From positions 61,184,949 to 61,248,948 of the forward strand of contig NC_030383.2 in assembly GCF_001625215.2 (NCBI RefSeq): a DNA stretch of 64,000 bases, in the 5' to 3' direction. Every line of letters starts with the position of its first letter. The first letter of the stretch is position 1. Positions 1 through 11,843 of this stretch are shown piece by piece. The position numbers and the translations under genes were made by a program. The notes under the pieces are model-generated. The model was not told the origin of the DNA. It searched no databases and saw only the letters and a program-made list of their open reading frames with translations. Origin of the DNA: Daucus carota subsp. sativus. Taxonomy: Eukaryota > Streptophyta > Magnoliopsida > Apiales > Apiaceae.

Positions 1-1415
1 TTACTTTGAAAATAATCTTAAAGCACTAATTCCATTTTAGGTAGTTATGATTGCAAGAATTATGCTGCTAAATTTAATATTTAGACTTTGTTAATATACT
101 CTAGGTAGGGAATCATCTTGCCTATAATCGTTTCGGAACCTAATTTGTTTAAGAAAAGTGACATGTAAAAAATCGAAGTGTTCTTCTTTCCAGATTATCT
201 GCATTTGAAAAGTAGTTCTGCAAAGTTCAGCTGAGTCCTTCCATGTAACTTTCATCCAAATATTCTTTTTGACTTTCGAGTAATCCGAATTTTCCACCTC
301 CTCACTGTGAATCTCTGATGTGATTATCTGCAGTTAACTGATAATTAACTCTTCATTATTCCAATATTTTTTTATCCTAAATGACTAAATCTTTGGAGTA
401 TCATTTTCAGGCTTATGAGCTTCTGGTTTACGAGTTCGTAGAATATGTGCATATACCATTGTTCTATCTTGATTTGGAAGCACTGATGAAACTTGAATGT
501 GTCTGGAGCAATATTTTTCGTGTTTGGCTCAAGTACCATGTGTAGAACTATGTGATAGTATAGATTCTTTTGCATTTCATCTTTAGTGCCAAGAAACGTA
601 AATCTTAACAAGAATCGATGACATTGTCATCAAATTTAAGAGAATATTGTGTTGTCTTAAGCAGAAATCAACCACCCATATATCTTTCAGCTGGCAGGGC
701 GGAACCAGAAGGGCTAACCTAGACTGAATCCTCGATTGTTGAGGACAAATTAATTTTTATTTATATTTTTTGTTCATGTTAGCTAAAAATGGGAAGACGT
801 TTTATTTTGAGCCCGGGTTGATTCATCTGAATTATTTTTTTTATAAAATATTTTAGTCCCATGTCATCCTGAATCCTAGTTTCCTCACTTGCTTCATATG
901 ACTCCGGCATTGCAATCATTCACAGTGGCGACCGCCCTGAAATTTGAGGGCCATAGTCAAATTTAGTTTTTGGGGCCCTAATCTATGTATACTGGGCCCC
1001 TAATATATGTATGCTCCGCATATTTAATACATTTACATATAAAGAATTCAAAAATATTGGACTCTTAAGAGTAGGGGCCTAGACGCAAGTTTTGTCCGTC
1101 TATAGTCAGGACCACCCTTGCACATCAATCTACAATACTTGATGCGGATTATACTAATGCGAAGATGCGTTCGACAATGCGTCTTCATTGAGAGGATACC
1201 AAGTCACAAGACAACTGTAAGTCTGTAACTCATTTATTAAACAAAAAGAGTTTACATGTCTATATAGCTAGGTTTCTTGCCCGATAGTAGCAGAAAGGAT
1301 TAAGTATAAAATCTCAGCTCTGAGGTAATCTCGTACTTAACCAAAATTTGTCCTTCATATTACAGGATTGATGCAAATTATTAAAGCCTCATTATCTTCA
1401 TTGCATTACTATAAG
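1..1415. other. Gene-free stretch
   Basis: No supportable coding region; the open frames here are short and have no recognisable domain. It lies downstream of the minus-strand glutaredoxin gene that ends at 1416. A possible short inverted-repeat element (923-1120) is listed separately. Confidence 0.6.
923..1120. repeat. Possible short terminal-inverted-repeat element
   Basis: The ends CAGTGGCGACCGCCCTGA and the reverse complement of the right end, CAAGGGTGGTCCTGACTA, are similar but imperfect inverted repeats. The interior is AT-rich and non-coding. I saw no clear target-site duplication, so the family (perhaps hAT-like) is a guess. Confidence 0.3.
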
Positions 1416-1724
1416 CTATATCCATATAGCTTTAGCCTTTAGGAGCATTGGCACCAGCTTGCCTTTGACATGGAGGCTCATGATCTCATTAGGCCCGCCG
1501 ATTAGTTCCTTACCTATGTAAACCACAGGCACACTTGGCTTATGTCCTAATGCCTTGAGTTCCTTCTCCATTTGCTGTCCATTTGGAAGTTCATCGAGTT
1601 CGTACACCATTGGATTGGCTCCAAAACTGTATATCAGTGTCTTGATGCTGTGGCTCATGCAGCAGGAGTTTTTGCTGAAGATCACCACTGGATATTCTTC
1701 GCCCAACTTTGTGACCATGGCCAT
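1416..1724 (-). CDS. CC-type glutaredoxin, CCMS active site
   Basis: Single-exon 102-aa glutaredoxin of the plant-specific CC class (ROXY). The active site is Cys21-Cys22-Met23-Ser24 after the strand VVIFSKNS. The cis-proline (VP, 65-66) and the GG turn (76-77) of the glutathione site are present. It ends in AIWI, a variant of the C-terminal ALWL-type motif known in this class to be needed for work with TGA bZIP factors and repression; an LxxLL-like segment (LVPML) precedes it. Length matches the family. From memory it resembles Arabidopsis GRXS6/GRXS1. It pairs with the gene at 4799-5107 in the same orientation and points away from the six plus-strand copies. TATA box at 1848-1854. Likely a regulator in nucleus and cytosol rather than a strong reductase; that role is inferred. 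Confidence 0.93.
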   Translation of the reverse strand: MAMVTKLGEEYPVVIFSKNSCCMSHSIKTLIYSFGANPMVYELDELPNGQQMEKELKALGHKPSVPVVYIGKELIGGPNEIMSLHVKGKLVPMLLKAKAIWI

Positions 1725-1847
1725 TGCTTCAAATTAGTAGATTGAGTTAAATGATAGAGAGGTCTGGAGTCGAAACAAATGTAAGATCTTTAGGTCTGTA
1801 TTGGACTTGTGAATTTGTTGTGATGAACTTAAGGTCCTGCAATGACC

Positions 1848-1854
1848 TTATATA
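1848..1854 (-). promoter_or_regulatory. TATA box of the CCMS glutaredoxin gene
   Basis: TATATAA on the minus strand, about 125 bases upstream of the ATG at 1724, which gives a leader of roughly 95 nt. Confidence 0.6.
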
Positions 1855-2406
1855 GAGAGTCTAGCCAGTGTCAAAATCGCACCGCCTACTCGCCTAGTAG
1901 ATGTGTGCCTAGTGAAAAGGAGAGAAAGTTGATGGTTACAAGATCAGCATATCATTGGATGACAATGATAGATTATATGGAATATAAATCTTTGTTGCAG
2001 CAGATCTTTATGCGGAAATTCTACCTTGTTTCATTGTATATTCCCACCGTCAAAGTAACGGGAGTGTCATTACTTGTTACTAAAAATCTAGAATGGTGCA
2101 TTTGAGACCCGTTTAAACTTTAAATTGATAAAACATTTGATACACTAGCATCACTTCACTTCAGTGATCAAATTGATATTTAACCTTTTTTTCCGACGCA
2201 TGTTTGTGTTTGGCTTTAAATCGGGACTTAAAACTTTTTATAACTTTAAGCTGAAAAATTTGTTTGTGTAATAACCTAAAAATTGACTTAAAGTCAGGAA
2301 TAAGTCAGAAACTGACTTTGAGGTATTTTTTTCAGTAATTTAATTTTTTAAAACTTTTTATCTAATAAAATTTGCCCATAAGTGATAAGTTACCCATAAA
2401 TTAATT

Positions 2407-2429
2407 TTATTATTATTATTATTATTATA
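2407..2429. repeat. (ATT)n microsatellite
   Basis: Seven to eight consecutive TTA/ATT units in an AT-rich spacer. Confidence 0.8.
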
Positions 2430-3276
2430 TTTTTTTATAACCCATAAGTCATGTCAAAATGTACCAAACATGACTCATAATTTTAAGTTGAGCGAGACGG
2501 GCTCACCATTGTAACATCTGTATTAAGAAAATTTAAAAACTTCACATCAGATTTTATAGAAATCAAAGCATATATTGCTCTTGTTTTGCTATTTATGCAT
2601 GAAGATATATGGTACGTAGAGATTAGCTCTTCATGCAGCCATTTCTTTCGACTTGGATAGATACTTTTGGTGAAGAAGTAAGGTCTGCGTATATTTTACT
2701 CTTTGGAAGGATCCGGCCGGTATCCTTCTTCTGAGCGGGGTATGCTTGTTTGGGTGCAAGTGTGCAACCAACCAAGTGGAGAAAGAGATGGGTTCGCCAA
2801 ATTGTTAGACTTTTCTTGAAAGAGTAAGATTAGAATCTAACCGAAGATCCGAAGATCACCACGCCGAAAGCTGCTTACAAGAAAAGTGAAGGAGGCACAA
2901 AAGATAGCACACAGTTTCCTTGCAAACAGAGGAATTCAGATGCCTTGAGGATCTGCAAAATTGTAGAAATTTCCCTGGAAGAGTAGAAATGCCGCGCTGA
3001 TAATATTTGATGCGCATAAAATCGCACGATTAGTACAGTATTAATGCGAGTGGCACTTTGCTGGTTTGATTTTCTTATCAGCAGGTGATTCTCTGGAAAT
3101 ATGCTGATTGTTTGAGCACAAAAGTTGGCTCATTTGCACGTTTGTCAACCCTTGGCATTCAATAGTAGCAAGAGAGAGGTAACTTCATTTGTGGTACTCC
3201 TTGCATATAATTTGAAGAAAGTTAAGATTCTTTTCATTCCAGGACATAAAGAGAAATTACGACAAAAAACGGTGGT

Positions 3277-3905
3277 GTTTACCCTTATTGTCACAATTTT
3301 CAAGAAAATAGTCTCAAATATCACTGTCAGAAAAGATGACTCCGGCCTATCATTCTGTGATCCAAAACGCTAGATCGTGTCTTTTTTTTAATGCTACACG
3401 ATATCGATCTAGCGTTTTGAAACCCTAAATGCTTTTCATGTGACGTTTTACTCCTAAAACGCCGGATCGTGTTATATATTGTAGTGTTTTCAAGACCTAC
3501 ACGCAACACGATTTAGTGTTTTCTTCCAAAACTCAAAATGCTATTAATAAATGGTATTTTGGGTTATTTCTTTCAACTACGTTGGTTGTTGGCCCCAAAT
3601 ATCACTATTTAACAGAAAAAAGTCTATATTGTCATTTTCTGGAAAAAAAAAATCCAAAATGTCACTTCAAAATGAAACTTCATGTCGTGTTTACAATATT
3701 GAACAAAAACGCAACTTGAAGTTGTGGTTTTCATCTGAAACACAATTTCAAGTCGTGTTTTCCTCAGAAAATCAAAACGCAACTTCAAGTCGTGTTTTGA
3801 AGTGACAGTTGGGGCTATTTTTCCAATTGGGCCCCATTTGCCTTAAAATAGTGACTTTTGGGACCTTTTCTTCTTTATTTTGGACATTACTTATAAATTT
3901 TGTGA
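3277..3905 (-). repeat. Dispersed repeat, copy 1 (inverted relative to copies 2 and 3)
   Basis: Read on the minus strand it starts with AAAATTTATAAGTAATGTCC and ends with a segment containing GATCTAGCGTTTTGGATCAC and a block like CATCTTTTCTGACAGTGATA. Both ends are recognisable in the copies at 19921-20281 and 20525-20770. The interior is longer than in those copies and holds repeated CAACTTCAAGTCGTGTTTT modules (3711-3800). A hairpin lies at 3364-3418. No long coding frame. I do not recognise the family. Confidence 0.6.
3364..3418. repeat. Inverted repeat (hairpin) inside dispersed repeat copy 1
   Basis: AAAACGCTAGATCG and CGATCTAGCGTTTT face each other across a T-rich loop, so a stem of at least 14 bp can form. 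Confidence 0.75.
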
Positions 3906-4798
3906 CGTCCGGGACTAGATAAAAATGACCGGAATTAAATTTGAATATTTGGTTTGAATGAATCCTTGTGATTGAAATTAGCCGCTTTTATTTAGTGGGA
4001 GGCTTTTTTTTTGCAGAAGTAATAAAATCAAGTTCTTTTATGAAAATAAAATTAATTTATGCTTTGTGATTTGCGGGGTTTGGATATTTCTGCTCTAGAA
4101 ACCGTCCTAATTTTACATTGATCTCTCAAAACTGTGCTGTAGTAGGATTTTACTGACATCTGCCTTTCAGGACCTGGAGCTTGCTCAAACCCTTGAGAAA
4201 ATAGAAGTACTTGTGTTCTGGTAATGACCTGGTTGTTCAAGCCCTTCAGCCAGAAACAGACTCCATAATTTCATAATTTAAATGACAAAATCAGATCAAA
4301 ATAATGGATTAATAATTAAATCAAGACATTTAATGGTGAATTTATACCTCCTTTAATTCATGTTAGAGTGTAAACAAACTAACATGTTAAGAAGCTGCTC
4401 TAGTCCTGAGGTGCTCTACTCTATGATAATTTAGTGTCTGATCAGTTGAGGTAGATGTTCTTATAAGTGTTGAATAATATATATGATCTGTTTAAGACCT
4501 CGCGTGTTACGTGACATGTTGTCAGAATCGGCTTAGGGAGGGGTCTCGGGTTTGATTCCTCCAACCCACATTTATATTTTTTTAATTATTTGTCTGTGTG
4601 TGGCTATTAACTTGTACAAAAAAATGAGCTAAAACATATTAGGATTCACCATAATATTTGGTAAAAGACAATAGCATTAGCACTTGAATATATAATAAGT
4701 ACAAGTACATGCATGCAGGAGCTATTCTTCCTGTAGATCAGTGAAAGCCACAAAGTTTCCTACTGAACTGAGTTATATCTGCCAATTGCCTAGTTCAG

Positions 4799-5107
4799 TT
4801 ATACCCATATAGCATTAGCACTTTTGAGAAGTGGAACCAGCTTGCCCTTCAAGTGGAGGCTAAACACCTCGTTTGCTCCGCCTATAAGCTCCTGGCCTAT
4901 GAACACCGCTGGTACATTAGGCTTCCGTCCTAAGGCCTTCAGTTCCTTCTCCATTTGCTGACCATTTGGATGTTCGTCGATCTCATAGACAATTGGATTA
5001 GCACCAAAGCTGCTTATAAGTGTCTTGATGGAATGGGACATTGAGCACGAGCTTTTACTGAAGATCACAACCGGATACTCAATTCCCATTCTTGAGACCA
5101 ATGCCAT
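4799..5107 (-). CDS. CC-type glutaredoxin relative with CSMS active site
   Basis: Single-exon 102-aa paralogue of the gene at 1416-1724. The active site reads Cys21-Ser22-Met23-Ser24, so the second cysteine that names the CC class is a serine here, leaving only the first catalytic cysteine: a strict monothiol. The cis-proline motif NVPAVFIG, the GG turn and the C-terminal AIWV are present, with LVPLL before it. The frame is open and of normal length, so this looks like a functional variant, not a pseudogene. TATA box at 5227-5234. Closest to the GRXS6/GRXS1 group by memory. Redox strength is probably reduced; an adaptor role with TGA factors remains possible. Confidence 0.92.
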   Translation of the reverse strand: MALVSRMGIEYPVVIFSKSSCSMSHSIKTLISSFGANPIVYEIDEHPNGQQMEKELKALGRKPNVPAVFIGQELIGGANEVFSLHLKGKLVPLLKSANAIWV

Positions 5108-5226
5108 TGCTGAACTGAAAAATATGCTAGATATAATATCTTAGATATTTAAGAGGTGAGGTATCTGAAACGTACTTGATGAGTTGGTAAGACTTAGTTC
5201 TGAGGAATTTTGGTTGAAGAAATGAC

Positions 5227-5234
5227 TATATATA
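5227..5234 (-). promoter_or_regulatory. TATA box of the CSMS glutaredoxin gene
   Basis: TATATATA about 120 bases upstream of the ATG at 5107 on the minus strand. Confidence 0.6.
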
Positions 5235-7057
5235 GACAATGGTGAACAAAAAACGTGTTCTTTTACATCTTGCTTTAAGCTAGGTTATACATTGTATTGA
5301 TTCCATGTGGAGCTGGTTAGGAGATATTGTGTTTATCTATAGATCGGTTGCCTTTTTCCATCAAGATTCTCGATCAGATCAAGAACAACAAAAGAAAACC
5401 AATTGAGAAAAGGGCTATGGAGATGTTAATGTGACTGCAGAGGTGCAGAATGCAAGCTAGCAGATGTGATTTGATTAAAGTACTTAAGAACAAACGTGTG
5501 CTAAAATTACAAGTCTTAACAAAACCTCCGTACAAAACAAGATTAATACAATTATACCTCAAGGACCTACCACATTATCCACTTATGCTGTAATCACTGT
5601 ATCTCAGAATACTGAACTTGTACTGATAATTGATATTTATGATTGTATGGGCTTAGATCACTCAGCTTCAAAACCAATTCGAGACCCCTGGAAATTTCCT
5701 TTTAGTATAATTCCACAGAGAAAGTTGCACCTGCTAAGTCGTTGCAGATGATCCAGTTTTTTCCTTGCAATATTGTGCATTTGATGGATCTCGTCACTTT
5801 ACCTATTTTTTTTAATTTCTTTACGTTTTCATATTGCTTGATACACAAATGTAAGCAAATGGGTGGAACGGAAGGAGTAATATTCTTCTCTGTATTACAC
5901 GTGCAGTTATAAATAATATGATGTCAATGCATCAAGTTGCCTCCTTTGTGAAGATAAAGGAAAAAAAAAATATTCGCATGAAATTTGTAGGGCTGATTAT
6001 ATATGAATGGTCAATTTATATAGGGCCGCACAAAAATATTGTGGCTTCAGGACTGTTTTGGCATGCTATAGCTGTAGATACTCTCTTTGAATGAGCTCAG
6101 GTTCATGCAAGGAAGATATCAAAAATTTCTATAGCTGAAAAACGAAAAAATATCTCTAACACCTTTGGAGTCGATCAAGAGGCAAGAAGAAATGATGTAT
6201 GATAGGATCATGACCTGTGTCTTTATCTGATCATCGATCCCTGTCTAAACATTCATTGGCCGACATGTAAGCTGCAAGCACTTTGGTAGATTCTCAGGTT
6301 CTTGTAGGAGGATTCTAGCCTCTTGTAGTAAACCTCATCCATAAGAGAGAAAAGTTAATGCTTTTCCACTGGAGATTCCTTCATAGTGCACAATTACAAT
6401 TAGAAATATCAAGAAAGAGATCTGTCACTATTAGTCTGAATCATGCTACTGTACATCAGATATGCTAAGGTTCTCTGCATTTAAGTTCCGCGAAACACAT
6501 AATTTCTCTGAATTAATTCATCTGTATTAAAATGCAGAGATGCTGCCTATTAGGCCTCTGAGAATTTTTAGGCATGATCTGATGAAAGGATTCAAAGCGC
6601 AGGGTTATCAGGTTTAGACTTATTTGACTTCTTATTGAATTACTCTCTTGTTTATTGATCTATTTATGATGCCATCAAATTGTAAGGAGGGGACCCCGAA
6701 CCAGAAATTTTCAATGGTTTGGATAAACTCTGAAATGTATTTCCCCATCCGCTATGGGATCCTACAAAGATAACGACATGGAACATGCAAGAAGGATAAT
6801 GAAACATACACATCAGGGGGCGGGGGTATCAGAACAACATCAGCATGCAATGGCAACAAAATTAACAAATTATGTTCCCACAGTATTGAATTCATTTACA
6901 AACTACTTAAGCAATTAGAACAAATCAAGTTCTGGGCTCTGGTGATCATGCATAGGTGCCACTGGTGCCTGTAGGAGACTTTTAACTTAGGAAATGAATT
7001 GTAGAAATTTAAAGAGCCATTATATTCATTCATCAAGAGATAAATCATGTCAGTTTT

Positions 7058-7239
7058 TGTTAAGTGACCAATTCTCCTAAAATCTCAAGGTGTTGGGAGG
7101 AGGGCTTACCAGGATCATATTATATTCTAACATCTTCCTCCGCCGAACCTGAGCTCTGATACCATTCTAAGTGACCAATTCTCATAAAATCTCGAGGTAG
7201 TAGGAGGAGGGCTTACCAGGATCATATTATATTATAACA
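7058..7239 (-). mobile_element. SMART/TRIM-type miniature LTR element, looks whole
   Basis: Two direct repeats of 75 bp (7058-7132 and 7165-7239) act as LTRs around a 32-bp interior. Read on the minus strand the interior begins with TGGTATCAGAGC, the primer site for initiator-Met tRNA (7153-7164), and ends in a purine-rich tract (7133-7140). A 5-bp target duplication GTTTT flanks it (7053-7057 and 7240-7244). At 182 bp with no gene it fits the SMART class of TRIMs, mobilised only in trans. The two LTRs are about 89% identical by hand count, so the insertion is old. Confidence 0.85.
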
Positions 7240-7617
7240 GTTTTTTCACAAAAATTGCGCCTCTTGAAAAAGCATATTCATAGATAGGAAGAATATAGCC
7301 CACCTTCCTCCCCTATCACCTCATTATTGCTATTTTATCATACAAGTATGCAGATCTCAATCTACTTTAGTTATGGTCTGATTCCATCACTGTACGGCGT
7401 TATAAGAATTTCAATAGAGTTGAGCTGTTAGTTATAACTATAAGAGATACCACATGTCAACTTGTATGCAGCACATATTGTCATTATCTAAAAATCGTCA
7501 GGGGGGAATACTTCTTATCAAAAAGAACTTTATCTTTTTGCATTTTATGCAGTTGTTTTATGACTCTTTTTCATTTTTATGAAGATAAACACTCTGGCAA
7601 TCACCAAAGTGAGCCAC

Positions 7618-7626
7618 TATATATAT
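7618..7626 (+). promoter_or_regulatory. TATA box of CFMC glutaredoxin gene 1
   Basis: TATATATAT 127 bases upstream of the ATG. The surrounding GAGCCACTATATATATGG is shared with the next copy at 9809-9824, and AGCACCACACA follows in both. Confidence 0.65.
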
Positions 7627-7752
7627 GGTGCTATGAAAGCTCAGAGTCCAGCACCACACACAAGCTTGCCTCGGGGTTTGAAAGCTACATAACTCTCTGC
7701 ATACTCTTGCATTTCATCATTCTTATACTTAAAACTCAGAAAGCTTTGTATA

Positions 7753-8061
7753 ATGGATATGGTAAAGGACCTTGCATCAAAGAAAGCTGCAGTTATATTT
7801 ACCAAGAGCTCATGTTTCATGTGCCATAGCATTAAGGCACTCTTTTACGAACTTGGTGCAAGCCCTGCTATTCATGAACTTGATCAAGATGCAAATGGGA
7901 GGGAAATGGAATACGCTCTTCAAAGGCTGGGCTGTAATCCTTCTTTCCCAGCGGTCTTCATAGGTGGAAAGTATATAGGTTCAGCCAAAGATATCATATC
8001 TCTACATGTAGATGGATCTCTAAAAGAAAAGCTGATCCAAGCCAAAGCCATTTGGTTCTAA
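7753..8061 (+). CDS. CC-type-like glutaredoxin, CFMC active site, copy 1
   Basis: Intronless 102-aa protein. The active site is Cys21-Phe22-Met23-Cys24: dithiol-type spacing is kept but the second position is Phe instead of Cys. The cis-proline is in SFPAVFIGG (65-66), where Phe replaces the Val seen in the other two copies. GS (76-77) and the C-terminal AIWF follow; the final residue differs from the AIWL of copies 2 and 3. From memory it is close to the Arabidopsis GRXC11-C14 group. The start ATAATGGATATGG is shared with copy 2. First of three tandem copies (9950, 11844). TATA box at 7618. Function by family: redox or adaptor regulator with TGA factors; substrate unknown. Confidence 0.93.
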   Translation: MDMVKDLASKKAAVIFTKSSCFMCHSIKALFYELGASPAIHELDQDANGREMEYALQRLGCNPSFPAVFIGGKYIGSAKDIISLHVDGSLKEKLIQAKAIWF

Positions 8062-9814
8062 TCACCTAAACCAATCTAGCTATCATCGTGATGACATTGT
8101 AAACAATAACATTGTACCAAGGGCTTCTCTTTTTGTCAGCCCTGGCGAGGAAGTATAGTTTATGAAAATGTCTCCTTAACCTTTATAACAATTGATAAAG
8201 CGTTTTCTGATATAGCTGATTCTTGTCATTTCATTTTCATATTCTGTGTTTTTAGAAACGATGTGCATGATCAGACAACACTTTCAGAAGTCTAATTTCC
8301 AAATGCAATTTTAGCTGTCAGAAGGTCGTCTCTTTAATCGATTCCACGTTAATGCAAGGAGGATATCAAGTATATTGTAGGGCTTAAAAAGAGGAGATGC
8401 AAAATCAAATGCATGTCGTGTATGATTAGACCATGAGCTGTGTCTTTATCCAATATTACGATCAATGATCCTTGTGTAAACATACATTGGTTAACATGTA
8501 TGCTGAAGCACTTCAGTGATTCTCACTGGTAGGGTGATTATAGAAAACCTCATCCAGAAGAGAGAAAAGTTGCTGATTTTCTGTAGGAGATTCCTTCAGT
8601 GCACAATCACAATAAAAGTTATCAAAGTAAAATAACCTTGGCTATAACCAAAAAGGATAGATTTTAACTGTTTGATATACAAAGTTTATCTGAAGAGAAG
8701 GGTAAGGATATACTTCAGCTTTGTACAAAATATTAAATTTTTACTGAGATATGCTACACAGTTCATTATAAGAATCTTTAATTTTGACATGATCTGATAT
8801 AAGATACTCGGTGAAATTATTTGTTAAGCCTTTTTGTTGTTCGTTTAGTGTTGGTTAAGTGTGTTCTGCTGTATATCTTCCTTCTCTGATGTTTTGTGTT
8901 TAAAACATAGTGCCATGACATTTTTCGTGTCTGAAATAGTCCCAGATGGGACTGTACAAAATGTCCAAATGGTTTGGATATACTCTGTTACGTTTTTCCC
9001 ACGTCTGCTGTAGGATCCTACTAAGATAACAAATGGAACATGCAAGAAGTAATATAACAGTGAATTTAAATGAATTAAAAGATAGGAACAGAACATTAAA
9101 ACGACATCAGTATGATTGCCAGTGCAACAAAGCATGGCATTGAAAGCCTTTACATGATAGAAATATAGTTCTGGCCTCAGGTGATCATGTACAAGTACCT
9201 GATAGCTGCTGATATGATGCCTGAATGTGATTTAGTTAGGCATATGAATTATACTGCCGTTAGTTAACAGAGAGAATTCTGATTAACTTATGAGCTGAAT
9301 TTGTAACTAAATTACTATTGACACATTCTGTATATACCATAAGAAAACTTAACTATACCACAAACATCAGAGCTACTTTGTTGACATTTGAGAACATTCC
9401 CCCCATCCTTTATCAAGAGAATCACACTAAATAATCAATCTCACCAATAGCTTGCTTCTTGAGAAAGCGTTTTTATGCAAACCAGAAGAATATATCCCAC
9501 CTACCTGCCTCCTATCAGCAAATTATTGTTATTTTATTATGCAAATATGCATGCAGATCTTAAACTTTAATCTATGCTTTGATTCCATTACTGAACTGTC
9601 TCGTGGGCATTGCCGTAGAGCTGAGTTTTGGTAAAATCCATTAGGGATACCACATGTCAACTTGTTTTTAGAACACATAGTCATTATCCAAAAATCTTTA
9701 GGAGAATTTTTTTATCATAGCAAATATCTTATAGCACTTCCATCTTTTTTGCAATTTGGATTTATAGTTCTCTTTTATTGATTAAAAAAATGTCTATTCA
9801 CCTAGACAAGCCAC

Positions 9815-9822
9815 TATATATA
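9815..9822 (+). promoter_or_regulatory. TATA box of CFMC glutaredoxin gene 2
   Basis: TATATATA in the context AGCCACTATATATACGG, 135 bases upstream of the ATG. Confidence 0.65.
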
Positions 9823-9949
9823 CGGTAGTGATGAAAGCTTAATTTCAGCACCACACATAAGCTTTCCTTAGAGTTCAAAAGCTACATACTACAATCTCCT
9901 AGTTCCCGGTTGAGTTACATCACCCTCATATATACAGATTTTTAGCATA

Positions 9950-10258
9950 ATGGATATGGTAAGAGACCTTGCTTCAAAGAAGGCTGCAGTGATCTTTACC
10001 AAGAGCTCGTGTTTCATGTGCCATAGCATCAAGGCGCTCTTTTATGAACTTGGTGCAAGCCCTGCAGTTCATGAACTTGATCAAATCACAAATGGGAAGG
10101 AAATGGAATATGCTCTTCAGAGGCTAGGCTGTAATCCTTCTGTCCCAGCAGTCTTCATAGGGGGAAAATATATAGGCTCTGCCAAAGACATCATATCTCA
10201 ACATGTAGATGGATCTCTAAAAGAAAAGCTCATCGAAGCCAAAGCCATATGGTTGTAA
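9950..10258 (+). CDS. CC-type-like glutaredoxin, CFMC active site, copy 2
   Basis: Intronless 102-aa protein, nearly identical to copies 1 and 3 (a few substitutions, such as DQITNGKEMEYAL in mid protein and SQHVDG near the end). Active site Cys21-Phe22-Met23-Cys24; cis-proline in SVPAVFIGG (65-66); C terminus AIWL, the closest of the array to the canonical ALWL. Same start context as copy 1. Its leader, promoter and 3' region are all duplicated from the neighbours, so expression is likely similar, with subdivision possible. Same inferred role as copy 1. Confidence 0.93.
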   Translation: MDMVRDLASKKAAVIFTKSSCFMCHSIKALFYELGASPAVHELDQITNGKEMEYALQRLGCNPSVPAVFIGGKYIGSAKDIISQHVDGSLKEKLIEAKAIWL

Positions 10259-11733
10259 ACACTTAAAATCATTTATCCTGATGATGGTATAGTACTATCC
10301 AGTGTAAACTTTTTGTAATAGGAATGCTAAAAGCAGCTTCTATACCATGTTAAAAAAACATTGTACCAAGGGCTTATCTTTTTGTCAGCTCTGGTGAGAA
10401 GGTATAATTTATGAATGTATCTTTCTAATTAAGGCTTCTAAGACCTGATAAAAGCGTCTCCTTGAAACAACCATCAATGTGCATGATCAGAAACCACTTT
10501 TATTTGTCTTATTTCCATCTGCAATTTTTATTTGTCACAAGGCCTCTTTGAATAAGTCTGCTTCTATAGTTATCTGCAACAAGGAGAATTTTCCAGTCCT
10601 TTAAAAGAAAAATATTTAAACGCTTTTGCTCTTTAGATTATATTTTGAGGCAAGATTAAATGCATGTCATGTCGATAACATCATGAGCTTTGTATTCTCC
10701 ACACATACATTTCCCCACATGCAAGCTGCAAAAACTTTGGTAGATTGTGAGTTCTTCTAGGAGTATTCTCTTGTAAACCTCGTTCAGAAGAGAGATTACA
10801 GTGACGTTTATCTAGATGAGGTTTGTGGACAGTTAAATAAGGTAAGATACCTCAGTTACAACCAAGAAACAGAGTTATAAATGATTTGGATAAACTATGA
10901 GATGTTTTTTCACATCGACTATGGAATCCTACCAAGGGAACGACGTGGAACATGCAAGAAGTAATTCTGATATAAACTTCAAAAGGAACAACACAAAACA
11001 AGGGGAACAGTAAAACCACTTCAGCTTGAAAGGCTAATGAATATAAAATGGCACCGTATTCATTTACATTATATTCGTCCATTTAACTTTGGCTCTGCCA
11101 ATGAAATTAATTAAGTTTTGGCCTCTGGCAAACAAGGAAAAATGATGCCTATATGCAGTGTTATTTAGCATATGAATCATACTGCTATTAGAAGTTAGAG
11201 AGGCTTCAGAATAACTTAGGAGCTGACAATGTGACCAGGTTATAAAAGAAATATTCAGTAATTACTACAAGAATACTCAACTTTTCTGTGAACAGAACTC
11301 CTTCGTTGACATCTGAGATCATTTTTCTCTATATCCCTTATCAAGAGAAAATTATATTATTTTTTTTCACCGAAAGTGTTCCTCTTGACAAATCATTATA
11401 TATATCAGAAGAATATATCCCACCTTCCTCCCCCCTATCACTCTATCACTATTTTTTGCAGATCTCAAACTACTTTTTCTTTGGTATGATTCCATTACTG
11501 TGCTGTGGGCATTTCATTCGAGTTGAGATATTAACTATAAACTGCAGATATGGATACCACACACCAACTGGTTCTTAGCACAATCTGTCATTATTCGAAA
11601 AATCTTCAGAGGCATTTTTCTATCCGAAAAGATATCTAATAGAACTTTACCTTTCTGCATTTCATACAGTTACTTTATTGATATATTTTTCTAATATGGA
11701 TTAAACAATCTGGCAATGATCTTAGTGAGCTAC

Positions 11734-11741
11734 TATAAATA
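11734..11741 (+). promoter_or_regulatory. TATA box of CFMC glutaredoxin gene 3
   Basis: TATAAATA, 110 bases upstream of the chosen ATG and aligned with the TATATATA of the other two copies. Confidence 0.65.
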
Positions 11742-11843
11742 TGCAGTGATCATAGCTCAAAGTTCACCACCACACACAGGCTCCCTAGTTTCTAGTTGCA
11801 TTACACCATTTTCCTACTTGAAAAACTCAAATTTCTTAGCATA

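Larger units (their letters stand above)
1880..4798. other. Intergenic stretch between two minus-strand GRX genes
   Basis: No convincing gene. It contains an (ATT)n microsatellite around 2407-2429, AT-rich decayed sequence with a GTTTGGC-type start near 2200 that may be an old MITE, and one copy of a dispersed repeat at 3277-3905 (separate entry). Confidence 0.55.
6090..8330 (+). repeat. Tandem GRX unit A1 (promoter, CFMC gene, 3' region)
   Basis: First of three tandem blocks of about 2 kb. Shared landmarks in order: a distal region with CATTGG..ACATGTA and AACCTCATCCA..AGAGAGAAA (6240-6350); a block with GGATCCTAC and TGGAACATGCAAGAAG (6718-6800); the TATA region with AGCACCACACA; the gene; a 3' block with GTACCAAGGGCTT and TTTTTGTCAGC (8112-8160). 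The SMART element at 7058-7239 lies inside this unit. Unit edges are approximate. Confidence 0.75.
8335..10540 (+). repeat. Tandem GRX unit A2
   Basis: Second copy of the block at 6090-8330. Same landmarks: ATGCAAGGAGGATATCAAG (8353-8371), AACCTCATCCAGAAGAGAG (8550-8568), GGATCCTACTAAGATAAC then TGGAACATGCAAGAAG (9013-9048), promoter, CFMC gene, and a 3' block with GTACCAAGGGCTTATC (10366-10400). Edges are approximate. Confidence 0.75.
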
